Program-made: the position numbers and the translations under genes | Shown: in pieces, positions 1 to 8,119 of the stretch | How positions within the stretch are numbered: position 1 is the stretch's first letter | Layout: every line of letters starts with the position of its first letter | DNA from: Herpetosiphon giganteus | GTDB taxonomy: Bacteria; Chloroflexota; Chloroflexia; Chloroflexales; Herpetosiphonaceae | NCBI RefSeq assembly: GCF_016907925.1 | Contig: NZ_JAFBCZ010000001.1 | Coordinates: 124,001 to 188,000, forward strand | DNA: 64,000 nt | Direction: 5' to 3' | Notes under the pieces: generated by a model | What the model saw: only the letters and a program-made list of their open reading frames with translations | What the model was told of the DNA's origin: nothing | Databases searched by the model: none

Positions 1-1
1 T

Positions 2-505
2 GAGCCAAGTGGCGAACGCGGCTATTGGCACACCTATTTTAAGCGCTGGAATGGCACAAGTTGGCAACAAATTGCCATTTTGGGAATTGCCGATAGCCAA
101 AAGAGCTTGCAAATTGTTGGTTGGCGCGGCTCGCTCTACTTCCTAAACCACGATAAATTATGCCGCTTCAATGGAACAGACTGTCAAGTGGTTGCAACCT
201 TCGATCAGGTTCCCAATGTGTTGGTTGCCGATGATGATACCTTTTTATATGTTGGTGGGCCATTCGAGCATGTCGATAATGTTGCTACTGGCACGCTAGC
301 CCGTTGGGATGGCACAACCTGGCAAGGCCTCAACCAACCTGCGAATGGCGAAATTACCCAAATTAGTGCCAACGATCAGCATTTGTATATTGCAGGCAAA
401 TTTACCCATGTTGGGGCAACGCCCTCGTTGGGCGTGGCGGCCCTGCGTTTTGGCCCGAGCGAAGTTGAAACATATCTGTTCTATTTGCCACAGGTTGTAC
501 GCTAA
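2..505 (+). CDS. C-terminal part of a secreted propeller-like protein (partial)
   Basis: This is the 3' end of a gene that begins left of the window; the frame is open from base 2. The visible 167 residues carry repeated W/G-rich strands (RWNGTSW, RWDGTTW) and short YVGGPFEH and YIAGKFTHVG blocks spaced like blades of a beta-propeller. The protein ends with YLFYLPQVVR. That aromatic-L-P tail recurs at the ends of two other exported proteins in this window (5740 and 51552 genes), so I infer a surface or secreted protein. The N-terminus and any signal peptide are missing. No enzymatic motif is visible. A hairpin about 30 bases after the stop probably ends the transcript. Confidence 0.75.
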   Translation, partial: EPSGERGYWHTYFKRWNGTSWQQIAILGIADSQKSLQIVGWRGSLYFLNHDKLCRFNGTDCQVVATFDQVPNVLVADDDTFLYVGGPFEHVDNVATGTLARWDGTTWQGLNQPANGEITQISANDQHLYIAGKFTHVGATPSLGVAALRFGPSEVETYLFYLPQVVR

Positions 506-537
506 ATAAGGCTTTGATTAATAGCTGTTGATGCTGC

Positions 538-579
538 CCAAGTGGGTTTGATTGATGTCACTTGATCAAGCCCGCTTGG
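538..579 (+). terminator. Likely terminator of the propeller-like gene
   Basis: A 15-bp imperfect stem (538-552 with 565-579, two G-T pairs) encloses a 12-nt loop, 32 bases after the stop codon. The run after it (GTTTAACC) is only weakly T-rich, so termination is likely but not certain. Confidence 0.5.
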
Positions 580-635
580 CGTTTAACCTACTAGCTGCGA
601 TTATGCAGAAACCTCGACATAATGTTTTACACCTT

Positions 636-667
636 TAATCCACAGCTTATTCACGTAGTTATCCACA
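636..667 (+). promoter_or_regulatory. Three phased DnaA boxes upstream of dnaE
   Basis: Three same-direction 9-mers match the DnaA box TTATNCACA: TAATCCACA (636-644, one mismatch), TTATTCACG (647-655, one mismatch) and TTATCCACA (659-667, perfect). They start 11 and 12 bases apart, about one helical turn, so they would lie on one face of the DNA. They end 9 bases upstream of the extended -10 at 676-684 and overlap the -35 position. DnaA could therefore compete with or contact RNA polymerase there. Confidence 0.6.
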
Positions 668-675
668 AGCAGCTA

Positions 676-684
676 TGGTATAAT
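676..684 (+). promoter_or_regulatory. Extended -10 promoter, probably for dnaE
   Basis: TGGTATAAT is a perfect extended -10 (TGnTATAAT). No good -35 hexamer lies 17 bases upstream, where the third DnaA box sits instead. Transcription would start near 691, giving a leader of about 220 nt before dnaE with no convincing gene in it. Confidence 0.6.
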
Positions 685-832
685 GCAAAGACGAAGCGGG
701 AGCCAGCAAAACGGGCTTTTTTACCTCAAATTCTGAGTAAACTACATGCTCCCTTGACACACCAAGCTGAGAATAAGCGCTTTCTCTACCATAGCGATGG
801 CCTAAAAACCACCTTTCGTGCTTCAATTGTGT

Positions 833-871
833 AAAGCATTTTCTGCTTTTTTAACCGCCAGTTTTGGGCGG
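833..871 (+). promoter_or_regulatory. Two tandem hairpins in the dnaE leader
   Basis: AAAGCA/TGCTTT (833-838 with 844-849) followed by a T-run to 852 looks like a short intrinsic terminator. It is followed at once by CCGCC/GGCGG (855-859 with 867-871). Both lie 41-79 bases before the dnaE start. They could attenuate dnaE, or they could end transcription from the 679 promoter while a closer, unseen promoter drives dnaE. Confidence 0.35.
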
Positions 872-911
872 CTTTCGCTATGGGCAACCCTAGCTATAAA
901 AGAGGTTTGTT

Positions 912-3900
912 ATGAAAGATTTTGTCCATCTTCACGTTCACTCGGAGTATAGCTTGCTTGATGGCTATGCCACAACCAAAGCCATCGCCGAACGTGCTGC
1001 TGAGCTTCAGATGGATAGCATCGCCATAACCGACCACGGCGTGATGTATGGCGCGATGGAGTTTTATGCCAACGCCAAAAAAGCCAACGTCAAGCCAATT
1101 ATTGGCATGGAAGCCTATATCGCCCCTAACTCGAATAAAGATCCAATGGTCAAGGGCGGTAAAAATTATTATCACCTGCTGCTGATCGCCCAAAATGAGG
1201 TCGGCTATCGCAACTTGGTCAAATTGACTTCGCGCTCACACCTCGATGGCATGGGCAAAGGTATTTTCGCTCGCCCACGCATCGATCGCCAGTTGCTTGA
1301 GCAATATCACGAAGGCTTGATCGTTACTTCATCGTGTATCGCTGGCGAAGTGATTCAAAATGTTCAATCCAAGCAACGCCAAAAAGCTGTCGAAACCGTG
1401 GCTTGGTTCCGCGATTTATTTGGGCCTGAGAATTACTTCCTCGAATTGCAACTGCATAACAATACGCCTGAACTGGTAGAAATTAATGAAGAACTGGTGC
1501 GCATCTCGAAGGAAATGCATGTGCCCTTGGTCGCAACCAACGATACTCACTTTGTGCGCCGCGAAGACCTTGAAGCCCACTCACGGGTGATGGCGATGGG
1601 CTTTAACCTCACGCTGCAAGAGTTGTGCTCGAAAAATTATCAAATGGATGAAACCTACCACATTATGTCTGGCGACGAAATGTGGGATCGCTACAAGATG
1701 TATGGCACTGCGCCGATGGAAAACACCCGCCGCATCGCCGACATGTGCAATTTGAAATTAGATTTTGGGCGGGTTGAATTACCAGAGTTTGATATTCCCG
1801 AAGGCCACGATGCTGCTTCTTATTTGCGCCTGATTTGTGAAGAAGGCTTGATCAAGCGCTGCAATGGCAATCCAACCGAGGAATATGTGCAACGGCTCAG
1901 CTACGAGCTTGATGTGATCAACCAAACGGGCTTTCCCGATTATATGTTGATCGTTTGGGATTATGTCAAATTCGCGCGCTCGAATGGGATTCCATGTCTG
2001 CCGCGGGGTTCGGCTGGAGCCTCGTTGGTGCTCTACTGTTTGGGCATTACCGACGTTGATCCAGTGCAAAACAAGCTGCTCTTCGAGCGCTTTCTCTCGC
2101 CCGAACGCTTGGAAATGCCCGATATTGACACCGACTTTGCTGATTCGCGGCGTGGCGAAATTCTCGATTATATTGCCACCAAATATGGCCGCGAGAACGT
2201 AGCCCAAATTATCACCTATGGCACGCTGGGAGCCAAAGCAGCGCTGCGCGATATGGGTCGCGTGCTGGATATTCCGCTCAGCGAGGTCGATCGGGTTGCA
2301 AAATTAATTCCCACCTTGCCCGTGGGCATGACGATTGCCAAATCGTTGGATAAAGTGCCTGAACTCAAGCAAATTTATGATAGCGACCCCAAATTGCGTG
2401 AATTGATGGATTGGGCGCAAAAGGTCGAGGGTCGGATGAAGAGCGTCGGAACCCATGCTTGTGGGGTCGTCGTTAGCCGCCATCCGCTTGAAAATATGGT
2501 GCCATTGCAGCGCCCCACCAAAGATGAACATGGCATCATGGCAGCCTTTGAAGGGCCAACTCTCGCCAAAATGGGCTTGCTCAAAATGGATATTTTGGGC
2601 TTGACCAACCTTTCGGTGGCCGCCGAAGCTTTGCAACTAATCGAGCAAACCACTGGCAAAACGCTGTGGCTCTCGGATATTCCGCTGGAAGATAAGAAAA
2701 CTTTCGAAGCCTTAGGCCGTGGCGAAACGGTCGACGTGTTCCAGCTCGAATCGGCGGGCATGACCCGTTACCTTGTGCAGCTCAAACCCACGCGGGTTGA
2801 TGATTTGTACGGTATGGTGGCGCTGTATCGGCCTGGCCCGCTGGAACAAATTCCAGTTTACATTCACAACAAAAATAATCCCCACGCGATTAAATATATT
2901 CACCCGATTCTCAAACCAATTCTTGAAGATACCTACGGGGTTATCGTTTACCAAGAACAAATTATGCAATTGCTGCAAGCAGTTGCCGAATATACGCTTG
3001 GTGAAGCTTATATCGTGATCAAAGCCATCAGCAAGAAGAACAAAGAGCTGATGGCCGAAAACTCGGTGCGTTTCAAAGAGGGTTGTATTCGCAAAGGTTT
3101 GACCCAAGCTCAAGCAGATGAGCTGTGGGAACTGATTCTGCCCTTTGCAGGCTATTCGTTCAACCGCCCGCACTCGACGCTCTATGGATTGCTCTCCTAT
3201 CAGACGGCTTGGCTCAAAAATAATTATCCCACTGAGTATATGACCGCCACGCTGTCGGCAGCGTCGGGCGAAATTGACGAAGTTGCCAAGAGTGTGGCCG
3301 AAGCCTCACGCTTGGGCGTGGCCGTCTCGCCGCCCGATGTCAACAGTAGTAAAGAAGGCTTTACGATTGTTGACATCAATGGAACCTTGCCTGAGGGCAT
3401 CAAATACAATCGCGGCATTCGCTTTGGGCTGAGTGCAATTCGCAACGTTGGGATTGGCCCAATTCAAGCAATTTTGAAAGTGCGCGATGAAAGCGGCCCT
3501 TTCAGCAGCATCGAAGATTTTTGTGCGCGGGTTGATCGCGGCGTGCTCAACAAGCGGGTGATGGAAAGCTTGATCAAATGTGGCGCAATGGATTCGTTGC
3601 CAGGCACACGTCACCAGAAACTTGCGATTCTTGATCGGGCGATTAGTGCGGGCCATGAAACTCAAAAAGCCCGTGAAGCAGGCCAAAATAGCCTGTTTGA
3701 TATGCTTGGCGGCGGCGAACAATCGAGTACCCCAACCATTGCACCAATTCCCTTCCCGCCAATCGCAACCGGCCTCGAAATGCAGCGCGAATTGCTCAAC
3801 TGGGAAAAAGAACTTTTGGGCATGTATATTTCTGAGCATCCGATGGCTCAAGCCTTAGAGAGTGCCCCGCACGATCCTGGCCGCATTAGCCTTGGAATGA

Positions 3901-4835
3901 TCACGAAAAAACACATTGGTACAGCCATCCGCCTAATTGGCATGATTAAGAATACCAAACGTATTCAAACCAAAAAAGGCGATTCGATGCTGGTCGGCAA
4001 GGTCGAGGATTTGGAAAGCGAAATCGAATTTGTGGCCTTCCCTCGCACCTTAGAGCAATATGCTGAATTCTTGGTTGATGATGCAATTGTCCAAATTACC
4101 GCCAAAGTCGATAATCGCCGCGACGAAATGCAATTGATGATTGAATCGGTGAGTGCCTTCACTGTTGAGCAAAAAAATGTTGCTAAGCCTGCTGCGCCAA
4201 GCGTGGCAGTTCGGCGCTCAGTTGGCGCAATCGACGAAATGCCCGCCTATCTTGATGATGGCGCACCACTGCCAGAGGAAGCCTTCAATGATGATGTATA
4301 TGTTGAGGTACGTCCAGCGATGAGCACTGCAAGCGTTTCTGCACCGACCAATGGCAATGGCTATGCTGCCAGCAATGGACACAGTAATGTCAACGGCAAC
4401 GGCAATGGACATAGTAACGGTAATGGCAATGGTCATTATGTCAACGGCAACGGCAATGGTCATAGCAATGGCCAAAGTGAAGCCGCAGCTCCAGCGGCAG
4501 TTACGATTGTGCCACGACCTCGGCGCAAAGTAAGCGTCGCCCCAGCAGCCAGCCATGAAGATACGAGCAGCGTTGCGATTGCCAGCGGGCCACGCTTCCA
4601 TTTGCATATTTACTTGCCCCGTTCAGGCAACAACGAAACCGACATTCGGCGCATGCAAGAGATCGATCGGGTGTTGCGGGGCTACGAAGGCGATCAACCA
4701 ATTACGATCTATCTGCCCAACCCCATGGGCCAAGTGATGTTGGAGCCAAGCTACCGCATCAACCCACAAGAAGGCTTGCTCAGCAACCTTTACTCAATGC
4801 TTGGCCAAGAAAGCGCCGTCCTCGAACAACTTTAA
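912..4835 (+). CDS. dnaE: DNA polymerase III subunit alpha (replicative polymerase)
   Basis: This is the catalytic subunit of the replicative DNA polymerase (1307 aa, C-family, DnaE type). The N-terminal PHP domain starts with FVHLHVHSEYSLLDG (His8 and His10 in the metal-site position). The palm holds PDIDTDF with Asp404 and Asp406 as metal ligands, and the fingers and VFQLES region lies near 608. The beta-binding and OB-fold part (IRLIGMIKNTKRI) is near 1005-1080. Residues about 1147-1187 are an Asn/Gly/His-rich low-complexity linker, followed by a conserved-looking C-terminal segment of about 100 residues. The start follows AGAGG with an 8-base gap. No intein or split is visible. The upstream DnaA boxes suggest a link to replication control. 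A perfect palindrome terminator follows. Confidence 0.97.
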   Translation: MKDFVHLHVHSEYSLLDGYATTKAIAERAAELQMDSIAITDHGVMYGAMEFYANAKKANVKPIIGMEAYIAPNSNKDPMVKGGKNYYHLLLIAQNEVGYRNLVKLTSRSHLDGMGKGIFARPRIDRQLLEQYHEGLIVTSSCIAGEVIQNVQSKQRQKAVETVAWFRDLFGPENYFLELQLHNNTPELVEINEELVRISKEMHVPLVATNDTHFVRREDLEAHSRVMAMGFNLTLQELCSKNYQMDETYHIMSGDEMWDRYKMYGTAPMENTRRIADMCNLKLDFGRVELPEFDIPEGHDAASYLRLICEEGLIKRCNGNPTEEYVQRLSYELDVINQTGFPDYMLIVWDYVKFARSNGIPCLPRGSAGASLVLYCLGITDVDPVQNKLLFERFLSPERLEMPDIDTDFADSRRGEILDYIATKYGRENVAQIITYGTLGAKAALRDMGRVLDIPLSEVDRVAKLIPTLPVGMTIAKSLDKVPELKQIYDSDPKLRELMDWAQKVEGRMKSVGTHACGVVVSRHPLENMVPLQRPTKDEHGIMAAFEGPTLAKMGLLKMDILGLTNLSVAAEALQLIEQTTGKTLWLSDIPLEDKKTFEALGRGETVDVFQLESAGMTRYLVQLKPTRVDDLYGMVALYRPGPLEQIPVYIHNKNNPHAIKYIHPILKPILEDTYGVIVYQEQIMQLLQAVAEYTLGEAYIVIKAISKKNKELMAENSVRFKEGCIRKGLTQAQADELWELILPFAGYSFNRPHSTLYGLLSYQTAWLKNNYPTEYMTATLSAASGEIDEVAKSVAEASRLGVAVSPPDVNSSKEGFTIVDINGTLPEGIKYNRGIRFGLSAIRNVGIGPIQAILKVRDESGPFSSIEDFCARVDRGVLNKRVMESLIKCGAMDSLPGTRHQKLAILDRAISAGHETQKAREAGQNSLFDMLGGGEQSSTPTIAPIPFPPIATGLEMQRELLNWEKELLGMYISEHPMAQALESAPHDPGRISLGMITKKHIGTAIRLIGMIKNTKRIQTKKGDSMLVGKVEDLESEIEFVAFPRTLEQYAEFLVDDAIVQITAKVDNRRDEMQLMIESVSAFTVEQKNVAKPAAPSVAVRRSVGAIDEMPAYLDDGAPLPEEAFNDDVYVEVRPAMSTASVSAPTNGNGYAASNGHSNVNGNGNGHSNGNGNGHYVNGNGNGHSNGQSEAAAPAAVTIVPRPRRKVSVAPAASHEDTSSVAIASGPRFHLHIYLPRSGNNETDIRRMQEIDRVLRGYEGDQPITIYLPNPMGQVMLEPSYRINPQEGLLSNLYSMLGQESAVLEQL

Positions 4836-4843
4836 GTTAATCA

Positions 4844-4879
4844 AAAGCGTGGGCGATCAAGCTTGATCGCCCACGCTTT
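4844..4879. terminator. Bidirectional terminator between dnaE and the repeat-protein gene
   Basis: This is a perfect 36-bp palindrome with 18-bp arms, A-rich at one end and T-rich at the other. It lies 8 bases after the dnaE stop and 13 bases before the end of the convergent gene, so it fits a terminator serving both strands. Confidence 0.85.
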
Positions 4880-4892
4880 GTATTTAAGCCGA

Positions 4893-5381
4893 TTAAGGGG
4901 TCGGCGTGCGGGTTGGTGCAGGCATCCGCGTTGGGGTTGCGGTGCGCGTGGCTTCTGGTGTGCGAGTTGGTGCAGGCATCCGCGTTGGGGTTGCGGTACG
5001 CGTTGCTTCTGGCGTGCGAGTTGCGGTGCGCGTTGCTTCTGGTGTACGAGTTGCGGTGCGCGTGGCTTCTGGTGTGCGAGTTGCGGTACGCGTTGCTTCT
5101 GGTGTGCGAGTTGCGGTACGCGTCGCTTCTGGTGTGCGGCTTACGATTGGCGTTGGATATGGACTGCGCGGCGTTGGCTTTGGCGTACGGGTAATTGGCA
5201 CGAGCGTTGGCTTCGTCGTGCGCGTAACAAAGACAATTGGGGCAGTTATTGGCGCAGGATAGCCACCTTCGATAGGGCCACTTTTACCGCTGGCTTGGCT
5301 CAAACCTGCAAACATAAACATAATGACAAGGCCAGCGACCAAAATTTTGAAACGCCATTCGGTGGTTGGGTTGGCTGACAT
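4893..5381 (-). CDS. Exported Thr/Pro/Arg tandem-repeat protein
   Basis: A 162-aa protein of unknown function. A short basic N-terminus is followed by one hydrophobic segment (about residues 13-30, ending near LSQAS) that is either a signal peptide or an anchor. From about residue 85 the chain is built of a 10-residue unit (RTPEATRTAT, five direct copies), then alternates with PTRMPAPT. It has no Cys and no catalytic motif. Such Thr/Pro-rich stretches are usually extended, often glycosylated wall or surface stalks; that role is inferred here. AAGGAG lies 8 bases before the ATG. Antisense frames over the repeat stay open only because the repeat is 30 bp long. Confidence 0.7.
   Translation of the reverse strand: MSANPTTEWRFKILVAGLVIMFMFAGLSQASGKSGPIEGGYPAPITAPIVFVTRTTKPTLVPITRTPKPTPRSPYPTPIVSRTPEATRTATRTPEATRTATRTPEATRTATRTPEATRTATRTPEATRTATPTRMPAPTRTPEATRTATPTRMPAPTRTPTP
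4911..5140. repeat. 30-bp coding tandem repeats
   Basis: The motif GCTTCTGG recurs at 4951, 5005, 5035, 5065, 5095 and 5125: one 54-bp step, then four 30-bp steps. The copies differ mostly at silent positions. The array lies inside the 162-aa gene and is a likely site of copy-number change. Confidence 0.9.
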
Positions 5382-5424
5382 GGACGGCTCCTTCTAAGGC
5401 TATTCTGCTAGGTAAAACGTGATC

Positions 5425-5453
5425 CATAGCGGTTCGCTATGACCTATCGATAG
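5425..5453. promoter_or_regulatory. Two adjacent palindromes upstream of the repeat-protein gene
   Basis: A 7-bp-arm palindrome (5425-5431 with 5435-5441, 3-base centre) is followed two bases later by the perfect 10-mer CTATCGATAG (5444-5453). They lie 44-72 bases upstream of the ATG at 5381, where an operator would be expected. Nothing else is recognisable in the 358-base gap 5382-5739. Confidence 0.3.
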
Positions 5454-5739
5454 ACAATTCGTCCGTTCTTGGAAAGGTTTTCACGCGCTCCTAAATCGAA
5501 ACAATCCAGCTTTCATCTCAATTGTTGAAGTTCGCATGGCTGGTGCTACAAAGCGCAATGCTATAACACATTGGCAGCATAGGGACTACATAGGGAAAGC
5601 AAATTGATGCCCTAAGGTTACGGCTTAAGCGGTAAACTGCCTATAGCCCGAAAGGTATATTCCATCGGTATTTCAAAACAATCCACAGCTGGATACTACT
5701 TCTATACCAAACAAGGACTGGCACATATAATCGTGCCTA

Positions 5740-6789
5740 TCAATGGACGGCAACTGGTAGATAAACCTGCCAAAATTGGCTTTGTTGGCTCAAAAACAGG
5801 CTATTGGCGCTATTCCAATGGCTAGCAAGGTAGCTTTGGGCTGGTGGATTGGTATGAAAATAATCATCATGCCCACAATCGAAAATATCGCGAATGCTAT
5901 GCTCGGGGCAAGCAATAACTAATTGTGGGTACGATGGCGCATCGGAGTAGCACATAATGTCCCATTCATCGGTGCAATGCCAACTGCTGCTTGTATTCGG
6001 GGCATTTGGCTGAACGCCGCCAATCATATGCATATGTTCGTGGGCAACAACCCGCGCATTCCAACAGCCTGCATCAATTCGCGCATACGCCACTGTATGA
6101 TTATTGGTATTCGCGCTACTGGCTTGGGTATCGTGCTGCACGGTGGCAATTCCACAGTAATAACGGGCCTCAACAAACATTAAATATTTGCGATCAGCGC
6201 GATTAAACCCTTGGGCTGCCACAGCGGCAATCGTTGAGCCAAAATCGTTATCAGCACTCGGCGCAATAACCACATGCTGAACATCAATTTGGCAAGCCTG
6301 ATCGAGTTGCCAGCGAATATGGCGTTGGCCACCAGTTAGTTGCGCACTTTGGTTATAAATACTATCCACACCGACTAATTGCTTGCGCAAGACTGGCGCG
6401 ATAATTGAGCTATTGTCTTGGGTATCGCTCGCCCGAACATACAAGACTTGAGTTCGATAGTGGTTGGTACTATCATCAAGGCAAGGTTGGGATGATTGAG
6501 CCATTGAAACATGTATTTTATTGTTAGGATTAATAAATTCATCATCCCAGCTTTGGGGCTGCTGTGGCTCGATAGGATCGGGGCCGTGGGTACATAAATT
6601 GGTGGTTTGAACCCGAAACATACCAGCACATTGGCCGCTCGTTTCCCATACCAAGTTTGTATAATACAATTTCTGCCATGGCTGATCAATAAAGCGCGTA
6701 GGTGGCACACTTGGGCTTGCCTGTGAAGCTGTTGGGAGTAGCCAGATTGCTATCAGTAACACCATTAAACGGGCAATTAAACGCTGCAT
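5740..6789 (-). CDS. Secreted metzincin-like zinc metalloprotease
   Basis: About 349 aa. The start is placed at the ATG at 6789 because GGAGG lies 5 bases before it; an in-frame ATG 12 bases earlier has no ribosome site. An N-terminal signal peptide (MQRLIARLMVLLIAIWLL, ending near ASQA) is clear. The sequence VVAHEHMHMIGG carries the zinc motif HExxHxxG, and WDIMCYSD about 20 residues later resembles the Met-turn of metzincins. The usual third ligand (three residues after the Gly) is Gln, so zinc is either held by another residue or only two His bind. The protein ends QVYLPVAVH, like two other exported proteins here. The substrate is unknown. Confidence 0.65.
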   Translation of the reverse strand: MQRLIARLMVLLIAIWLLPTASQASPSVPPTRFIDQPWQKLYYTNLVWETSGQCAGMFRVQTTNLCTHGPDPIEPQQPQSWDDEFINPNNKIHVSMAQSSQPCLDDSTNHYRTQVLYVRASDTQDNSSIIAPVLRKQLVGVDSIYNQSAQLTGGQRHIRWQLDQACQIDVQHVVIAPSADNDFGSTIAAVAAQGFNRADRKYLMFVEARYYCGIATVQHDTQASSANTNNHTVAYARIDAGCWNARVVAHEHMHMIGGVQPNAPNTSSSWHCTDEWDIMCYSDAPSYPQLVIACPEHSIRDIFDCGHDDYFHTNPPAQSYLASHWNSANSLFLSQQSQFWQVYLPVAVH

Positions 6790-6877
6790 ATATGCCTCCA
6801 TTTGTAAAACTCTACGTGCGCTAGAGCCACAAGTTGGGCAAAATCAGCAGGTACTAGGCAAAAAATCACCCTAAAAG

Positions 6878-6908
6878 CCTAACACCGCCATAAATTGACG
6901 GTGTTAGG
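6878..6908 (-). terminator. Terminator of csbD-like gene
   Basis: A 10-bp perfect stem (6878-6887 with 6899-6908) lies 33 bases beyond the stop on the minus strand and is followed there by CTTTTAGGGTGATTTTTT. Confidence 0.75.
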
Positions 6909-6941
6909 TGAGCTATTGCTATGAGGGGAAAAACAATAGGT

Positions 6942-7241
6942 CTATTGGTTAGCTTTGCGGCGGGCTTCGCCTTTGAGTTCTTCGGCTACGCCTTCTGCTT
7001 GCATTTGCTCGTTGTTGAGCAAATCGCCAGCAACTTGTTTGAGGTTGCCTTTGGCTTCGTCGGCCATACCGCCGAGGCGTTCTGCTGCTTTAGCGGCCTC
7101 TTGACGGGCTTCGCCCTTGAGTTCGGTTGCGCGGCCTTCGGCTTGCATTTGTTCGTTATCTAAAGCATCGCCAAGACGTTCTTTGGCATCGCCATATACT
7201 TCTTCGGCTTTACCTTTAATCCGTTCGCCTAAGTTACCCAT
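6942..7241 (-). CDS. CsbD family stress protein
   Basis: A 99-aa, very hydrophilic, Ala/Glu/Lys-rich protein of the CsbD family, small general-stress proteins of unknown mechanism. It has two copies of the family unit: NLGERIKGKAEEVYGDAKE at the N-terminus and GMADEAKGNLKQVAGDLL in the second half, each followed by NEQMQAEG and ELKGEAR. This internal duplication is longer than the usual single-unit protein of about 60-70 aa. The start at 7241 has AAGGAG 7 bases before it; the upstream in-frame ATG does not. A -24/-12 type promoter lies about 50 bases upstream and is shared with the dps and glsB genes in this window. Confidence 0.9.
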   Translation of the reverse strand: MGNLGERIKGKAEEVYGDAKERLGDALDNEQMQAEGRATELKGEARQEAAKAAERLGGMADEAKGNLKQVAGDLLNNEQMQAEGVAEELKGEARRKANQ

Positions 7242-7301
7242 TGCTAACTCCTTTGTTATCATAAACTAACTACTATCAGGCTTTCATATGGTTGTATAAA
7301 A

Positions 7302-7316
7302 GCAAATGCCGTGCCA
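7302..7316 (-). promoter_or_regulatory. -24/-12 (sigma-54-like) promoter of the csbD gene
   Basis: On the minus strand the sequence reads TGGCACGGCATTTGCT, matching the sigma-54 consensus TGGCACG-N4-TTGCW. The GG (plus-strand CC at 7314-7315) and GC (7302-7303) are exactly 12 bases apart. Transcription would start near 7290, leaving a leader of about 49 nt. The match to the site upstream of glsB extends on both sides, 23 of the 24 plus-strand bases 7295-7318 being identical. Confidence 0.65.
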
Positions 7317-7323
7317 CGATAGT

Positions 7324-8079
7324 TTAGCTAGGATTCCGAGTGAGCATAATCATGCGCAAACCAGCGCTGACAGCGATAAATAGGCCGATGAAAAAAAGCC
7401 GTAATGGCCATCTGCGCCGAACGGTATCAGGATTAAAAAGCAAAAATCCGCCAATCAAGGCGAGGCCAAGCCCAATGATCACGCTAATCAGTTCAAGTGC
7501 AAAGCGGCTCATGTCAATTTTGACTGGGCGCAATAGCTGCGGATAGTGATAAGCAACGCCTTGGAGCAACAGATCGGCATGCTCTGCCGAACAATGAAAG
7601 ATGCCCATAACTGCTTGAATTTGCTGCGAACGATCAGCGTTGCTTTTTAACAGCTTGACGATCTGATTGAGATCAGCGGGCTTTAACTGTGGGTAGGGTG
7701 GTGCTGCTGGCAATTGAAATGCATGTGATGCACCTGAAGCACTTGGATTGGGAGTCTGAGCACTCGCCAGTGGTGGCATAGCAACTACCGCTGCCGGAGA
7801 ATTTGGTGCTGGTGGACTAACCCAAGCATCAGCTTGCTCCCACGGTAGGAGCACTGATTCTGGCTCGATAGCTTGCGCTGCTGGTTGATAGCCATGACGT
7901 TGCGCCCGATCCAAACAATCTTGGCGTTTCTGGGGGTCATCAAAGGTTTGGGCAAGCTGCCACCAAGCCTCGCCATGGCTGGGATTAGCACGCACCAGCG
8001 TGATTAAATGTTGTTGGGCAAGCTGATAATTTTGTTGATTCAACGCCTGTTGGGCAGCCTGAAACAGATCAGTTGTCAT
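7324..8079 (-). CDS. TPR-like protein with C-terminal membrane segments
   Basis: A 251-aa uncharacterised protein. Residues 1-65 form about one and a half TPR-like helical pairs (NYQLAQQHLITLV, GEAWWQLAQTF). A Pro/Ala/Ser-rich linker spans about 80-130. A short helical domain follows (about 135-180), and two membrane segments lie at about 195-217 and 226-245 with a basic loop RRRWPLR between them. It is probably a membrane-anchored protein with its TPR part facing the cytoplasm. The ribosome site is weak (AGAGAG). The gene ends right at the promoter of the csbD gene. Confidence 0.65.
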   Translation of the reverse strand: MTTDLFQAAQQALNQQNYQLAQQHLITLVRANPSHGEAWWQLAQTFDDPQKRQDCLDRAQRHGYQPAAQAIEPESVLLPWEQADAWVSPPAPNSPAAVVAMPPLASAQTPNPSASGASHAFQLPAAPPYPQLKPADLNQIVKLLKSNADRSQQIQAVMGIFHCSAEHADLLLQGVAYHYPQLLRPVKIDMSRFALELISVIIGLGLALIGGFLLFNPDTVRRRWPLRLFFIGLFIAVSAGLRMIMLTRNPS

Positions 8080-8119
8080 ACTACATTCTCTCTATTCTAG
8101 TTAATTAAACTGGGCTGAT

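Noticed and set aside
622-834. 70-aa open frame in the dnaE leader
   Set aside because: It overlaps the DnaA boxes and promoter, has no ribosome site and no protein-like composition.
4863-5378. Long open frames on the plus strand over the repeat gene
   Set aside because: They exist only because a 30-bp repeat without stops stays open in several frames; the Cys/Trp/Arg-rich products look like shadows and lack start signals.
5698-5737. Sigma-54-like TGGCAC near 5719 on the plus strand
   Set aside because: It lacks TTGC at the right distance and no plus-strand gene follows; it is better seen as a weak hairpin after the metalloprotease stop.
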